Below, one piece after another: positions 1 to 6,310 of a stretch of 36,516 nt of DNA; positions within the stretch are counted from its first letter, which is position 1, and each line of letters begins with the position of its first letter. Where the stretch lies: positions 1 to 36,516 of IMG/VR virus record IMGVR_UViG_3300025425_000069. One strand, written 5' to 3'. Origin of the DNA: a virus. The notes below the pieces were generated by a model. It did not search any database. It was not told the DNA's origin and was given only the letters and a program-made list of their open reading frames with translations. Both the position numbers and the translations under genes were made by a program.

Positions 1-10
1 TGACGTGTTG

Positions 11-556
11 TCAAGCCACCAACGCTTTTAGCGCATTGCGTATTTTCCAAACGATCAATCTACCCGCTTCATCTGGCGACATATCAAGCCCGACTTCCAG
101 CGCACGAAGTTGCTGCTTTGCTAAGGGGCGCGTGAAATGTCGGTATGCCTTGAACACTTCGGGGTTTCCGTCGCTTTCGTCATGCCCGCCAAAACCGCCT
201 GCAAGGCAGGATTTATAGCCAAACGTGCCGATCTCAGCAACGTAAGCGGCCCGGACTTCCTGAAACGCCCTTGCCGCTTCGAGTTGCGCTTGGTTTATCT
301 CGCGCTTGTGGTACAGGACGCCCGCCATGTCTGACGCTCTGTCAACGTCTGGCTGGTACTCTTTGCCTTTTACCCATACGCCCCTGCTTTGGCGCTCAGG
401 CGTGGGCTTGTTGCTTTGGCGCTCAGGCGTGGGCTTGTTGCTTTTCCGCTTCGCCACGGCGCGGAGTTGCAGCACTTGGCCCCCAGACACCTCTGGAACG
501 TCTGTGTGATCGTTTGCGCGGCGCTTGTTGCGGCGTCTTTGTGCTTTACTCGCCAT
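11..556 (-). CDS. Hypothetical protein, last gene of the left-end minus operon (181 aa)
   Basis: I do not recognise this family. The N-terminus is very basic (Lys/Arg-rich over about the first 40 residues), followed by two back-to-back copies of the nonapeptide SNKPTPERQ and then a more ordinary mixed helical C-terminal half. The start is ATG at 556, chosen because GGAG sits 7 nt upstream and the preceding gene ends at 546, an 11-base overlap. It is the last gene before the left edge. In a circular genome the terminase small-subunit gene would follow within about 25 bases, so a packaging or DNA-binding role is conceivable but only inferred. Confidence 0.6.
   Translation of the reverse strand: MASKAQRRRNKRRANDHTDVPEVSGGQVLQLRAVAKRKSNKPTPERQSNKPTPERQSRGVWVKGKEYQPDVDRASDMAGVLYHKREINQAQLEAARAFQEVRAAYVAEIGTFGYKSCLAGGFGGHDESDGNPEVFKAYRHFTRPLAKQQLRALEVGLDMSPDEAGRLIVWKIRNALKALVA
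385..438 (-). repeat. 27-bp perfect tandem duplication inside the 181-aa gene
   Basis: Bases 385-411 and 412-438 are identical 27-mers, followed by a 6-base start of a third copy. The unit is in frame and duplicates the nonapeptide SNKPTPERQ in the encoded basic linker. It looks like a recent slippage duplication. Confidence 0.9.
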
Positions 557-725
557 CCATGGACTCCAACATTATTTCAGCTTTGCAGATTTTTAGAATG
601 CCGATAGCCAGCGCGACCGACATTCCCGGCCCAGCCCGCTCGTATATTAAATCCTTAATTGCGTCGGCAAGGCTGTCTGCGATGTCCTCTTGCCTGCCGC
701 TGCCGTTGATTGCTTTGAGTGTCAT
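546..725 (-). CDS. Hypothetical small protein (59 aa)
   Basis: Unrecognised small protein with a central acidic amphipathic helix (SLADAIKDLIYERAG) and a second helix ending in MESMDGE-like acidic residues. The ATG at 725 overlaps the stop of the DUF7220-like gene as ATGA and has an upstream GGTAGGG purine tract. A longer reading from 863 is possible but would overlap most of the neighbouring gene. Translational coupling supports expression; function unknown. Confidence 0.6.
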   Translation of the reverse strand: MTLKAINGSGRQEDIADSLADAIKDLIYERAGPGMSVALAIGILKICKAEIMLESMDGE

Positions 726-910
726 GCTCGCCCTACCTTTCTGAATATCGCCCTGAGTATCCAAGCGCGTGTAAATGACAGCGCGAAGAACATGGCGGTG
801 ATTGCTGCTGATTGAGATGGCGAGAACCCCAACACATAGACGGTTGCGGCCCATGAGACGCAAAGGCCGATGATTGCGTTTGTCAGGGCCTCGAGCGCGT
901 CAATTTTCAT
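722..910 (-). CDS. Small two-helix membrane protein, DUF7220-like (62 aa)
   Basis: The product has two hydrophobic segments, about residues 10-28 and 35-52, and ends in a basic cytoplasmic-type tail with the pattern S-x-TRAWILRAIFR. Small phage membrane proteins of the DUF7220 type share this layout (aromatic-rich first segment, then R-x-x-x-LRR-x-F), and that is the basis of the call; their function is not known. The ATG at 910 is fixed by an ATGA overlap with the preceding gene's stop at 907-909. It is one of a chain of coupled small genes. Confidence 0.6.
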   Translation of the reverse strand: MKIDALEALTNAIIGLCVSWAATVYVLGFSPSQSAAITAMFFALSFTRAWILRAIFRKVGRA

Positions 911-1563
911 GCTTGCCCTGAAACTCGGTTTGCCACGCGCGGACCAACGGCTTTTCGTATCACTGACAACTGCGCCGCAAGTCCGTCCCACCTGTTCTTC
1001 TCTGCGGCTGCACTTGCTTTGATTGTTTCCAGTTCTTTTTCCAGGGCTTCTGATTTTTCCAGAAGTTCGCGAAATGCTGCGCGGGATTTATTGAATGACA
1101 ATGAAAGGCTTTCCATGTCCTCGTTTCCACCATCCGGCCCAAACTCGGCTTCTCTGATCAGCATCACCCAACCGGGACGAACACCAAGAACCTCGGCCAA
1201 GGTGTCGTCAGTATCGCCCTGTCTGTATTTTCCGTCGTCAATATCGTAGCACTCTGCAAGCATCGTGAATATGTCGATGCGCTGGCGTTTTGTTGGCTCT
1301 GGCGTTTGTGTCTCGGCTTTCACGGGTTTCATTGGAACCACCTTTCTTTTTGCTTCGCAGCTTGGGCATCTGAGTTTGTTCTTTATGTACGTCCACCCCA
1401 TTGTGAGCGCCTTGGCGCGGGCTTGGCTTTCGTTGGGGCGCGCCGGCCGACCGCCGATCTGTTTGGTGACATAGGCGCAAGGTACGCATTCATCGCGGTT
1501 GCAATCGTCGCAGATAATTTTAGCCCTACTTTGGCCCTGCGTGTATTTTATGCCTTCAATCAT
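907..1563 (-). CDS. Zinc-ribbon-containing hypothetical protein (218 aa)
   Basis: The N-terminal third carries two cysteine pairs, CDDC and C-x2-C about 8 residues later (DECVPC), and a further CPSC about 40 residues on. This suggests a zinc-binding module. The C-terminal half has a helical region with LAEVLGVRPGWVMLIREAEFG, resembling a recognition-helix segment, and then a long coiled-coil-like stretch (LLEKSEALEKELETIKAS). The start at ATG 1563 is preferred over the more upstream in-frame start because TTGGGG lies about 8 nt before it and it overlaps the previous gene by only 8 bases. A DNA-binding role is inferred, not shown. Confidence 0.6.
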   Translation of the reverse strand: MIEGIKYTQGQSRAKIICDDCNRDECVPCAYVTKQIGGRPARPNESQARAKALTMGWTYIKNKLRCPSCEAKRKVVPMKPVKAETQTPEPTKRQRIDIFTMLAECYDIDDGKYRQGDTDDTLAEVLGVRPGWVMLIREAEFGPDGGNEDMESLSLSFNKSRAAFRELLEKSEALEKELETIKASAAAEKNRWDGLAAQLSVIRKAVGPRVANRVSGQA

Positions 1564-1795
1564 CAATCGCCCCAATCGCTGCTTTGATTTCTGCGTCTGC
1601 ATCGCGCCCTAGCTGCACCAACGCGGTCCGCAGGGCGTTGACGTGGACCCCAGCGGCCAGGACGGTTGCTGCCGACTGATAGCCCCATGTAAGCCGCCCG
1701 ACAGCGTCTCTGACCTGTTGCTCCATTTCGGGGGTGGGTTCCTGTGCCAAGCTGACTTCGCTTGTCGGCTGCGCGTCATACGGCGGGACGCTCAT
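1556..1795 (-). CDS. Hypothetical protein (79 aa)
   Basis: Unrecognised, mostly helical acidic protein. The ATG at 1795 overlaps the previous stop (1792-1794) as ATGA, which fixes the start. No membrane segment or cysteine motif is visible. It sits in the same tightly coupled operon as the zinc-ribbon and replication-associated genes. Confidence 0.55.
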   Translation of the reverse strand: MSVPPYDAQPTSEVSLAQEPTPEMEQQVRDAVGRLTWGYQSAATVLAAGVHVNALRTALVQLGRDADAEIKAAIGAIDD

Positions 1796-2181
1796 TGCTT
1801 CATTGTCCAGACGGCCCCGCATGTGGCTTTTCGGTGGTGCAGCAAGTCAAACAGCGGCCCGCGAAGTCTGCAGCCGATTGTCTTGATGTGAATTTCTCGC
1901 CCAAGACCCCGGCAAACCGCGTCGGTGATCTGCCGCGTTGTCATTTCCTTTTTAATCACCCGCAGAATTTCGGCATCTATTTCACGGCTAAACGGTTCGC
2001 GGCCTCTGTTTTGCATTGAAGGCGCTTTGCCCTTGTGACCCTCCATCCGAGCGGCCCGCATCATAGCAAGCCCCATTGCGTACTCGTCAACCTTGGCGTC
2101 AGGTAGGTTGGCCGGGATAACACCCGCCGCCATGGTGGACGCTTGGGCGTGGCGGTTGTCGGTTCTCTGAGTGATGTTCAT
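1792..2181 (-). CDS. Hypothetical protein with predicted HTH-like C-terminus (129 aa)
   Basis: The C-terminal 65 residues read EILRVIKKEMTTRQITDAV followed by a KTIGCRLRG segment, the spacing of a helix-turn-helix with a recognition helix; the N-terminal half is low complexity. The ATG at 2181 overlaps the zinc-ribbon gene stop as ATGA. A regulator or replication accessory DNA-binding protein is a reasonable guess from context. I cannot name the family. Confidence 0.5.
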   Translation of the reverse strand: MNITQRTDNRHAQASTMAAGVIPANLPDAKVDEYAMGLAMMRAARMEGHKGKAPSMQNRGREPFSREIDAEILRVIKKEMTTRQITDAVCRGLGREIHIKTIGCRLRGPLFDLLHHRKATCGAVWTMKQ

Positions 2182-2372
2182 ATCGTGTCGTTCCCTTCGT
2201 CTTTGCAGTGAAAACATTTCCATGAGACGCCGTTGCCATCGACTTCGACGCGCAGGCACTTTTCCAAATGCTTGCGCCGGGTGTGGCTGCACTTTGGGCA
2301 GGTTGTCTTGCGGCTTCCCGGTTGTGGCGGTGTGATGCCGTTGAATTGCATTGCTTGCTCGACTGCATTCAT
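2178..2372 (-). CDS. Stand-alone primase-type zinc ribbon protein (64 aa)
   Basis: The protein is little more than one zinc ribbon: TCPKC then SHTRRKH, and about 20 residues later WKCFHCKDEG. CPxCSHxRxK...W.C..C is the pattern of the N-terminal zinc-binding domain of phage primase-helicases (T7 gp4-like, CHC2-like), which recognises the primer start site. Here no TOPRIM or helicase domain follows, and none was recognised elsewhere in the window. Both ends are ATGA overlaps (2369-2372 and 2178-2181), so the short length is the designed length rather than a truncation by the window. It could deliver DNA to a host primase or be a relic. Confidence 0.7.
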   Translation of the reverse strand: MNAVEQAMQFNGITPPQPGSRKTTCPKCSHTRRKHLEKCLRVEVDGNGVSWKCFHCKDEGNDTI

Positions 2373-2749
2373 TTCTTGGCCCCAATCTTTTCTGCGTGGC
2401 GGGCTATGCCGTTTCTGATTGCCGTGTGGTCGAGGTTGAAATACCGCCCGATTTCCGACAGCGAATATCCGGCAAAGTTGGCTTCGTAGAAAACCTGAAA
2501 ACGGGCTGCGACGAGATACGTCGAACGGTCCCGGCGCTGCATTTCGTCGGGGTTCAAGCCCTTGGTTGCGGCCACCCGGCGATGAATGCGGATTAACTCG
2601 GCCTCTGGCACGTCCTCGCAGTCCTGAGAATAAACGCCTTTGCGGTAAGCGCTGGTTGTCATTGCGTCGAACAGGGCACGGCGTTCCGATGCGTGACGGG
2701 ATTCCATGTCATCAAGCGTTTCACGGATAATTTGAGAGTGATTGCTCAT
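2369..2749 (-). CDS. DnaA C-terminal-domain-like DNA-binding protein (126 aa)
   Basis: Residues about 75-120 (R-x-TYLVAARFQVFYEA, then YSLSEIGRYFNLDHTAIRN) match the layout of DnaA domain IV, the helix-turn-helix that binds DnaA boxes, where the signature is SLxEIGRxFgxrDHTTV. The rest of DnaA (AAA+ ATPase) is absent. The protein could therefore bind DNA at the phage origin or compete with host DnaA for its sites. The ATG at 2749 overlaps the upstream gene's stop at 2746-2748 as ATGA. It lies immediately next to the HTH replication gene with iterons, which supports a replication role. Confidence 0.7.
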   Translation of the reverse strand: MSNHSQIIRETLDDMESRHASERRALFDAMTTSAYRKGVYSQDCEDVPEAELIRIHRRVAATKGLNPDEMQRRDRSTYLVAARFQVFYEANFAGYSLSEIGRYFNLDHTAIRNGIARHAEKIGAKK

Positions 2750-3297
2750 GCTGCGCCCTCCCGCCGTGCTGAGAAATAGGGGGCGACAACATCGCCGTAT
2801 TTCGCTTGCAACATCCCGTAAGCGTCATTCGCAAACACATCGACAAACGCAGACACAGATGCGCGGCGATACTGGTCCAACACATCACGGCCAGCCATTG
2901 CGCCGATAGAGGCGGCCATATGCCCCCACACGTAACCCTCTGGCACGGCCTCACCTGCCGACATGCGGCGAACCATCGCCTCTTTTTCGTCGGGCTGGTA
3001 TTGCTGCAACTTGGCACCCGATTGCGAAACGCCCTTGGGCATTGCATCGACAAACTCAGATTGAACGGGCCAAGCGTAGCCTTTGTGATTGTCGCGGATC
3101 GCTGTGAAGGTTTTTTCAATATCCGAGTTGAACCGCACTTCATCGCCAACTGGCAGGCGACGGGCAAAGGCGTCGGCGATATTCGCAACGTGCTTTGCCA
3201 TCGCTTCGTCGCTCAAACCTCTTGGCGGGGCAAATCCGCTTAGAAATTCAACAACCGCCGATTTCGCCTTGGCCCTACGTTCTTCAAACTTCATCAT
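2746..3297 (-). CDS. Hypothetical replication-operon protein (183 aa)
   Basis: Unrecognised. It is soluble and mostly helical, with no cysteine cluster or membrane segment. The start region has two in-frame ATG codons (3297 and 3294) followed by TGA of the upstream gene, i.e. ATGATGA; the first gives a 4-base overlap. It lies between the HTH replication gene and the DnaA-like gene. A DnaC-like helicase-loader position is suggested by context only: no Walker A motif is present, so I do not assign that function. Confidence 0.55.
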   Translation of the reverse strand: MMKFEERRAKAKSAVVEFLSGFAPPRGLSDEAMAKHVANIADAFARRLPVGDEVRFNSDIEKTFTAIRDNHKGYAWPVQSEFVDAMPKGVSQSGAKLQQYQPDEKEAMVRRMSAGEAVPEGYVWGHMAASIGAMAGRDVLDQYRRASVSAFVDVFANDAYGMLQAKYGDVVAPYFSARREGAA

Positions 3298-3797
3298 TGC
3301 TCTTGCTCCTTCAATAATTTCAAAACATTCTCTGAAACCCCAAATCTAGAAATCCTCCCCATTCCCCCTTGGGGGTTAGGGGGTTTTTCATTTACTGGTT
3401 TACTTACAGAGTTAGTCGGCAAAATTTGCCGACAATGACTACGTGAATTTGCCGACGGTGATTGCGCAGTTCTGCCGACGGCAGATTTTGCCGACGGTGA
3501 ATCAACATCTGGCCCAAATGCAGGGTCGCACCCCAAAATGTAGGAATTGCTGGAATACTTGCCGCTGGCCGCTTGGAACGCCTGAGTGACTACTTTCAGC
3601 AGCCCTTTAGCCTCCAAAATTGCTATCTGGTCGTAGACAGAACGCACCGACATTTCGCAGTCGCGGCCAAGCGTTTCCTTGCTTGGAAAACAGCCGTAGT
3701 CGGGGTGGTAGCGGTCGCACAAGTGCCACAACACAACCTTGGCCGCAGGCTTCAATCCACGTTGTTTAATAGCCCAGTTTGTTGCATCGTGGCTCAC
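3294..3797 (-). CDS. Helix-turn-helix replication protein, lambda-O-like arrangement (167 aa)
   Basis: The N-terminal 75 residues form a winged helix: AAKVVLWHLCDRYH, then CFPSKETLGRDCEMSVRSV and IAILEAKGLLKV, the HTH_36/replication-initiator pattern. A low-complexity Ser/Ala/Thr-rich linker follows, then a short C-terminal segment. The linker is encoded by DNA packed with TGCCGAC repeats (see iterons at 3415-3495). This is how lambda places its origin inside gene O. The start is GTG at 3797, forming GTGA with the resolvase stop. Role inferred: origin binding and recruitment of host helicase. Confidence 0.7.
   Translation of the reverse strand: MSHDATNWAIKQRGLKPAAKVVLWHLCDRYHPDYGCFPSKETLGRDCEMSVRSVYDQIAILEAKGLLKVVTQAFQAASGKYSSNSYILGCDPAFGPDVDSPSAKSAVGRTAQSPSANSRSHCRQILPTNSVSKPVNEKPPNPQGGMGRISRFGVSENVLKLLKEQEQ
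3415..3495. other. Iteron cluster, candidate replication origin
   Basis: Four direct copies of TGCCGAC begin at 3427, 3450, 3473 and 3489 (steps of 23, 23 and 16 bases), three of them preceded by TTT and two followed by GGTGA. One inverted copy at 3415-3421 makes a perfect 19-base palindrome at 3415-3433: a 9-base arm, one central base, and the inverted arm. The cluster is inside the linker-coding part of the HTH replication gene, as lambda ori lies inside O. A C5/G5 hairpin and T-rich stretch flank it at 3363-3388. Origin function is inferred from repeat structure and gene context. Confidence 0.7.
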
Positions 3798-4204
3798 GAT
3801 ATCGCCCCCCGCAAAGGGACGGAAACCATCGACGGGCGCAGTGTAATAGCCACACGTCCCAAGGGCGGTTCAGCGCCAGAAATAACGGGCGCAGCCATGC
3901 GAAATATGTTATCATCAACACCGATAAAGCGGGCGATTTCATCCCGTGCGCCCTTCATGCGGTGCACAAGGTTATCATCGTCATAGGCGTAGTTTGCGGG
4001 TGGATAGAACGCCATCTCAAAGCCGATACTGGCGTCGCCCATCTTGCGTATCTTTTGCTCAAGCAGGGACACCCACACAGCCCGCTGGTGCAGCTTCTTG
4101 GCCTTGTTTACCTTGGTCCAGTGATGTCGGGCGTTTGGTGATAATTCGTTGGGGGGAAACGGCACTGAAAAGCACTGTATCTGCCCTGTGATAGCGTCAG
4201 CCAT
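3794..4204 (-). CDS. rusA: RusA-like Holliday junction resolvase (136 aa)
   Basis: Phage RusA family endonucleases cut four-way junctions as dimers during recombination and before packaging. The signature is visible: an N-terminal F-x-FPP-x-x-x-SPNAR-x-HW loop, and the catalytic aspartate cluster YDDDNLVHRMKGARDE followed by GVDDN. This is the D-x-DN ... D ... DD arrangement of the family. Length is typical (about 120-140 aa). The start is ATG 4204 rather than the in-frame GTG at 4213, because the upstream 46-aa gene ends at 4197 (8-base overlap). Neighbouring genes are replication functions. Confidence 0.8.
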   Translation of the reverse strand: MADAITGQIQCFSVPFPPNELSPNARHHWTKVNKAKKLHQRAVWVSLLEQKIRKMGDASIGFEMAFYPPANYAYDDDNLVHRMKGARDEIARFIGVDDNIFRMAAPVISGAEPPLGRVAITLRPSMVSVPLRGAIS

Positions 4205-4337
4205 TCTTGCCACCCCGCGCTAATATCTCATGCGTGACGGCGTACAGGCGGTGACGTAGCGCAACCACACCGGGCTGGCCTTGGCGGGCCTGTATGCGGC
4301 GCTCTAGCGATGAGCGTAAGCGTTCTAGTTCAGCCAT
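4197..4337 (-). CDS. Small coupled hypothetical gene (46 aa)
   Basis: A short reading frame from ATG 4337 to TGA 4197, starting MAELERLRSSLERR and ending ARGGKNG. It has a strong Shine-Dalgarno GGAGG 9 nt upstream, overlaps the GapR-like gene stop by 8 bases and the resolvase start by 8 bases. It is therefore a genuine link in the translational-coupling chain despite its size. The product is basic and helical; function unknown. Confidence 0.65.
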   Translation of the reverse strand: MAELERLRSSLERRIQARQGQPGVVALRHRLYAVTHEILARGGKNG

Positions 4338-4611
4338 TGGACAATGCCTCCCTATAGAGGTCCAGCACCGCAGATTCTTCCGAAAGTTTATCGGGATCGG
4401 TCGCGCGTTCTTTTATGATCGTGCGCACGGGCCGCTTGAGATAGCCGCGCCCGCTCAATTCAGCGAACACCTCTTTCTCGACTTCCTTGATTTCTGCAAT
4501 CTCTGCCCGCAGGCGTTCGATGCGCTCTACGAATGCCCGCAACTCTGACGCTGCAACCCGGTGGCTGTCTGTCTGCTCAATAGCTGATCCGTCCATGCGA
4601 AAATCTTTCAT
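4330..4611 (-). CDS. GapR-like DNA-binding protein (DUF2312, 93 aa)
   Basis: GapR of alphaproteobacteria is a small nucleoid protein that clamps overtwisted AT-rich DNA and stimulates type II topoisomerases. This protein has the family pattern: AASELRAFVERIERLRAEIAE, then EVFAELSGRGYL, then RPVRTIIKER and a C-terminal ESAVLDLYREALS. Length matches the family (about 80-95 aa). A phage copy beside an origin and replication genes could manage supercoiling during phage replication or mimic the host protein. The start is ATG 4611; a second ATG at 4596 is possible as the ribosome site is weak. Confidence 0.8.
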   Translation of the reverse strand: MKDFRMDGSAIEQTDSHRVAASELRAFVERIERLRAEIAEIKEVEKEVFAELSGRGYLKRPVRTIIKERATDPDKLSEESAVLDLYREALSNG

Positions 4612-4642
4612 AACCGTTTAGGTTGTGGTGTGAATAAAAGGA

Positions 4643-4723
4643 CGGGGGAAACGCCTGAGCGCTCAACCCCCGCCAGTTGATCCGCGCGGGAGGTCGCGGA
4701 TAGCCCGGCACATGAATGCCGGG
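4643..4723 (-). terminator. Three consecutive hairpins between methyltransferase and GapR-like genes
   Basis: This is the only sizeable gap (127 bases) in the left operon. Hairpin 1 pairs 4643-4648 with 4667-4672 (CGGGGG/CCCCCG) around a 10-base palindrome; on the minus strand it is followed by TCCTTTTATT, a weak intrinsic-terminator tail. Hairpin 2 pairs 4681-4686 with 4695-4700. Hairpin 3 pairs 4704-4710 with 4717-4723 (7 perfect pairs, 6-base loop). Attenuation or RNA processing between the regulator/methyltransferase part and the replication part of the operon is the likely job. Confidence 0.45.
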
Positions 4724-4738
4724 ATGCTGTAAAGGGGG

Positions 4739-5329
4739 TCATGCTGCGGCATCCATGCTGAGAACGCCCCACTGTGATGCGATAGCGCTGGCAATCCCGG
4801 GATAGGTCCGGCTGCGCTCTTTCCAGCGATCAGGCCCGGGGCTGGCAAGGTGGCAATCCGCACGGGCGTCTGATGCTGTCATGTGGCTTGTCGGGGTCAA
4901 TGCTGGCAGGCCGCGCGTCCAGAAGCAGGTGCGCTTCTTTGCCGTGTCGCCGAACTGCCAAGGCTGGCACGTGAAGTCAGGGCCGCGACCGACGATCTCA
5001 CGGGCGTAGCGGTGCATTACGGGGTTTTCCACTGCAACCATGGGGGCGTTTGCGTTGAGGCACTCAAGGAAAAACGCCGCGCCCTGGCGCATGTCATCCC
5101 ATAGGTCGCGTTCTGCCAGCCAGCGCACGCCGCTGTTGCAAAGCCGGGTACATGGCGGGTGAGCGATAACCCCGGCCCAACGCTTGCGCAGAAGATCCGA
5201 CACGTCGCCTTGAATGTGCGGGCCGTCGACCTCGGTTGGCAGCAGGTCGCAGGATACCGCGTCGATACCCTGCGCAATCATTGCGTCACGGACTCGGCCA
5301 GAGTATTCACATGCTATCAGCCAAGTCAT
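4739..5329 (-). CDS. Putative DNA cytosine-5 methyltransferase, short form (196 aa)
   Basis: The N-terminus LIACEYSGRVRDAMIAQG resembles the AdoMet-binding FaGiGG-type start of Dcm-like enzymes. The motif IV region is AHPPCTRLCNSG, giving the catalytic Pro-Cys with PPC-T. A VAVENP segment corresponds to the ENV motif, and FGDTAKKRTCFW corresponds to motif VIII (QxRxR-like). Canonical enzymes are over 300 aa with a target-recognition domain, and at 196 aa that domain is not evident. It would modify phage DNA against host restriction or alter gene regulation. The start overlaps the adenine methyltransferase stop as ATGA. Dcm-like by pattern; specificity unknown. Confidence 0.6.
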   Translation of the reverse strand: MTWLIACEYSGRVRDAMIAQGIDAVSCDLLPTEVDGPHIQGDVSDLLRKRWAGVIAHPPCTRLCNSGVRWLAERDLWDDMRQGAAFFLECLNANAPMVAVENPVMHRYAREIVGRGPDFTCQPWQFGDTAKKRTCFWTRGLPALTPTSHMTASDARADCHLASPGPDRWKERSRTYPGIASAIASQWGVLSMDAAA

Positions 5330-5949
5330 TGCGCGGCCTCCACCGGATAATCACCGGAGCGCTCAAGGCGCTTTCTGCAAGGTGCAATCCAGTCGAACGC
5401 AGTCTGGCCCGTGCGGTCATTGTTCCGCCAGATCAGCCAGCAATACGCAGTGGCCGTGCTGCCCTTGTGCATCACAACGCGTTCCGAGAATTGCAGAATG
5501 TCGGTCGGTGCGCCCGTGCTGAACAGGTCGTTATACCGCCCGATACCCTCAAGAAACGCGGTGCGGACAATGACGGCAACGCCGTGGCGGCTGGTGTTGC
5601 GCGCCTGAGTGATGAATTGTTGCGCAAGACGAAATGGCGGGTTTGTTATCGTCCAGTCTACGATACCAATCGGTTCTGCGCCGAAAAGGTAATCCTGCAC
5701 CGGAAAGCCAGCGCCATAGTCGTGAATGTCCGATGCCTCTACCGTACCGAAGTATTCACGCAGCGGCTTGACCATGTGGCCCCGGTTGGCGGCTGGCTCA
5801 CGGCAGGTTATGTCTGGTGTCTGATATCCCCGATCAACGATCCACTCACACAGGGCGCGTGTGGCCCAGCAAGGGGTCGGGAAGTCCCCTAGGCTATCGT
5901 GTGGCTCATTATCTTGCTGCATAACCGCAGAGGATCTATTCTGCGTCAT
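5326..5949 (-). CDS. Putative DNA adenine-N6 methyltransferase (207 aa)
   Basis: The enzyme has the phage-type opening GDFPTPCWATRALCEW. An AdoMet-binding region follows around CREPAANRGHM with an acidic residue at the end of the next strand (VEASDIHDYG). The catalytic NPPF tetrad appears in DWTITNPPF, which indicates amino-methylation (usually N6-adenine). It is coupled to the cytosine methyltransferase downstream (ATGA at 5326-5329). Together they likely protect the genome from restriction. There is no recognisable cognate endonuclease, so these act as solitary methylases. Confidence 0.75.
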   Translation of the reverse strand: MTQNRSSAVMQQDNEPHDSLGDFPTPCWATRALCEWIVDRGYQTPDITCREPAANRGHMVKPLREYFGTVEASDIHDYGAGFPVQDYLFGAEPIGIVDWTITNPPFRLAQQFITQARNTSRHGVAVIVRTAFLEGIGRYNDLFSTGAPTDILQFSERVVMHKGSTATAYCWLIWRNNDRTGQTAFDWIAPCRKRLERSGDYPVEAAQ

Positions 5950-6014
5950 GCCGTCACCTCAAGCGCGGCCAAGCCGTCTGCGCCGAAGTGGTGGTATAGG
6001 GCTGTGCGTGTCAT
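5946..6014 (-). CDS. Possible 22-aa coupled micro-ORF
   Basis: ATG 6014 to TGA 5946 gives MTRTALYHHFGADGLAALE plus three residues. It is joined by ATGA overlaps to the regulator upstream (6011-6014) and the methyltransferase downstream (5946-5949). The overlaps make it plausible as a translated linker peptide. The TALYxHFxADG sequence recalls the first residues of small GIY-YIG-type phage proteins, so it could be a remnant. Weak evidence either way. Confidence 0.35.
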   Translation of the reverse strand: MTRTALYHHFGADGLAALEVTA

Positions 6015-6274
6015 GCTGCACCTGCCTTGGGTGACTGCCCTTGAATATCATCTCGGCAATCCACAGATGGTGTATTATGAAAAGGACGCTGACTGAACAG
6101 TTCGGGGGGGCAAGGGATGCCCGCCGCATTTGCAAGCCCCGTACAGGTTTTAAACCATGACGGGGGGAATGTTCCGCGCACCACTGCATTGCTCACAGCC
6201 GTTGGCAGAACTTGAAGCGCCGATGCCATTTTCTGGCGTCCGACCTTCTCAGCGAATTGAATGGTTGTTATCAT
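6011..6274 (-). CDS. Small HTH regulator, Cro/CI-position repressor (87 aa)
   Basis: Residues about 4-40 (IQFAEKVGRQKMASALQV, then TAVSNAVVRGTFPPSW) form the helix-turn-helix seen in alphaproteobacterial phage regulators of the Cro/YdaS-like kind, with TAVSNAVV as recognition helix. The protein is too short for a CI-type C-terminal oligomerisation/cleavage domain. The start is ATG 6274 because a TATAAT -10 box ends 6 bases upstream (minus strand), so transcription would begin at or next to the ATG. It faces three operators and is divergent from the plus-strand operon, the position of a lysis-lysogeny or early-timing switch. Confidence 0.7.
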   Translation of the reverse strand: MITTIQFAEKVGRQKMASALQVLPTAVSNAVVRGTFPPSWFKTCTGLANAAGIPCPPELFSQRPFHNTPSVDCRDDIQGQSPKAGAA

Positions 6275-6310
6275 GAGGGCATTATATCCACCATATGTGG
6301 ATAATTGCAA
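6275..6310 (-). promoter_or_regulatory. Leftward promoter for the HTH regulator, probable leaderless transcript
   Basis: On the minus strand, TTGCAA (6310-6305) and a perfect TATAAT (6286-6281) are separated by 18 bases, with the regulator ATG beginning 7 bases after the -10. No Shine-Dalgarno precedes the ATG. Operator O1 fills the spacer and touches the -10, so binding there should shut the promoter off. Confidence 0.65.

Noticed and set aside
385-438. Possible CRISPR-like or regulatory repeat
   Set aside because: Only two adjacent copies without spacers, in frame within a coding gene.
5236-5892. A 218-codon plus-strand frame opposite the methyltransferases
   Set aside because: Shadow of two genes with catalytic motifs and ATGA coupling; no ribosome site.
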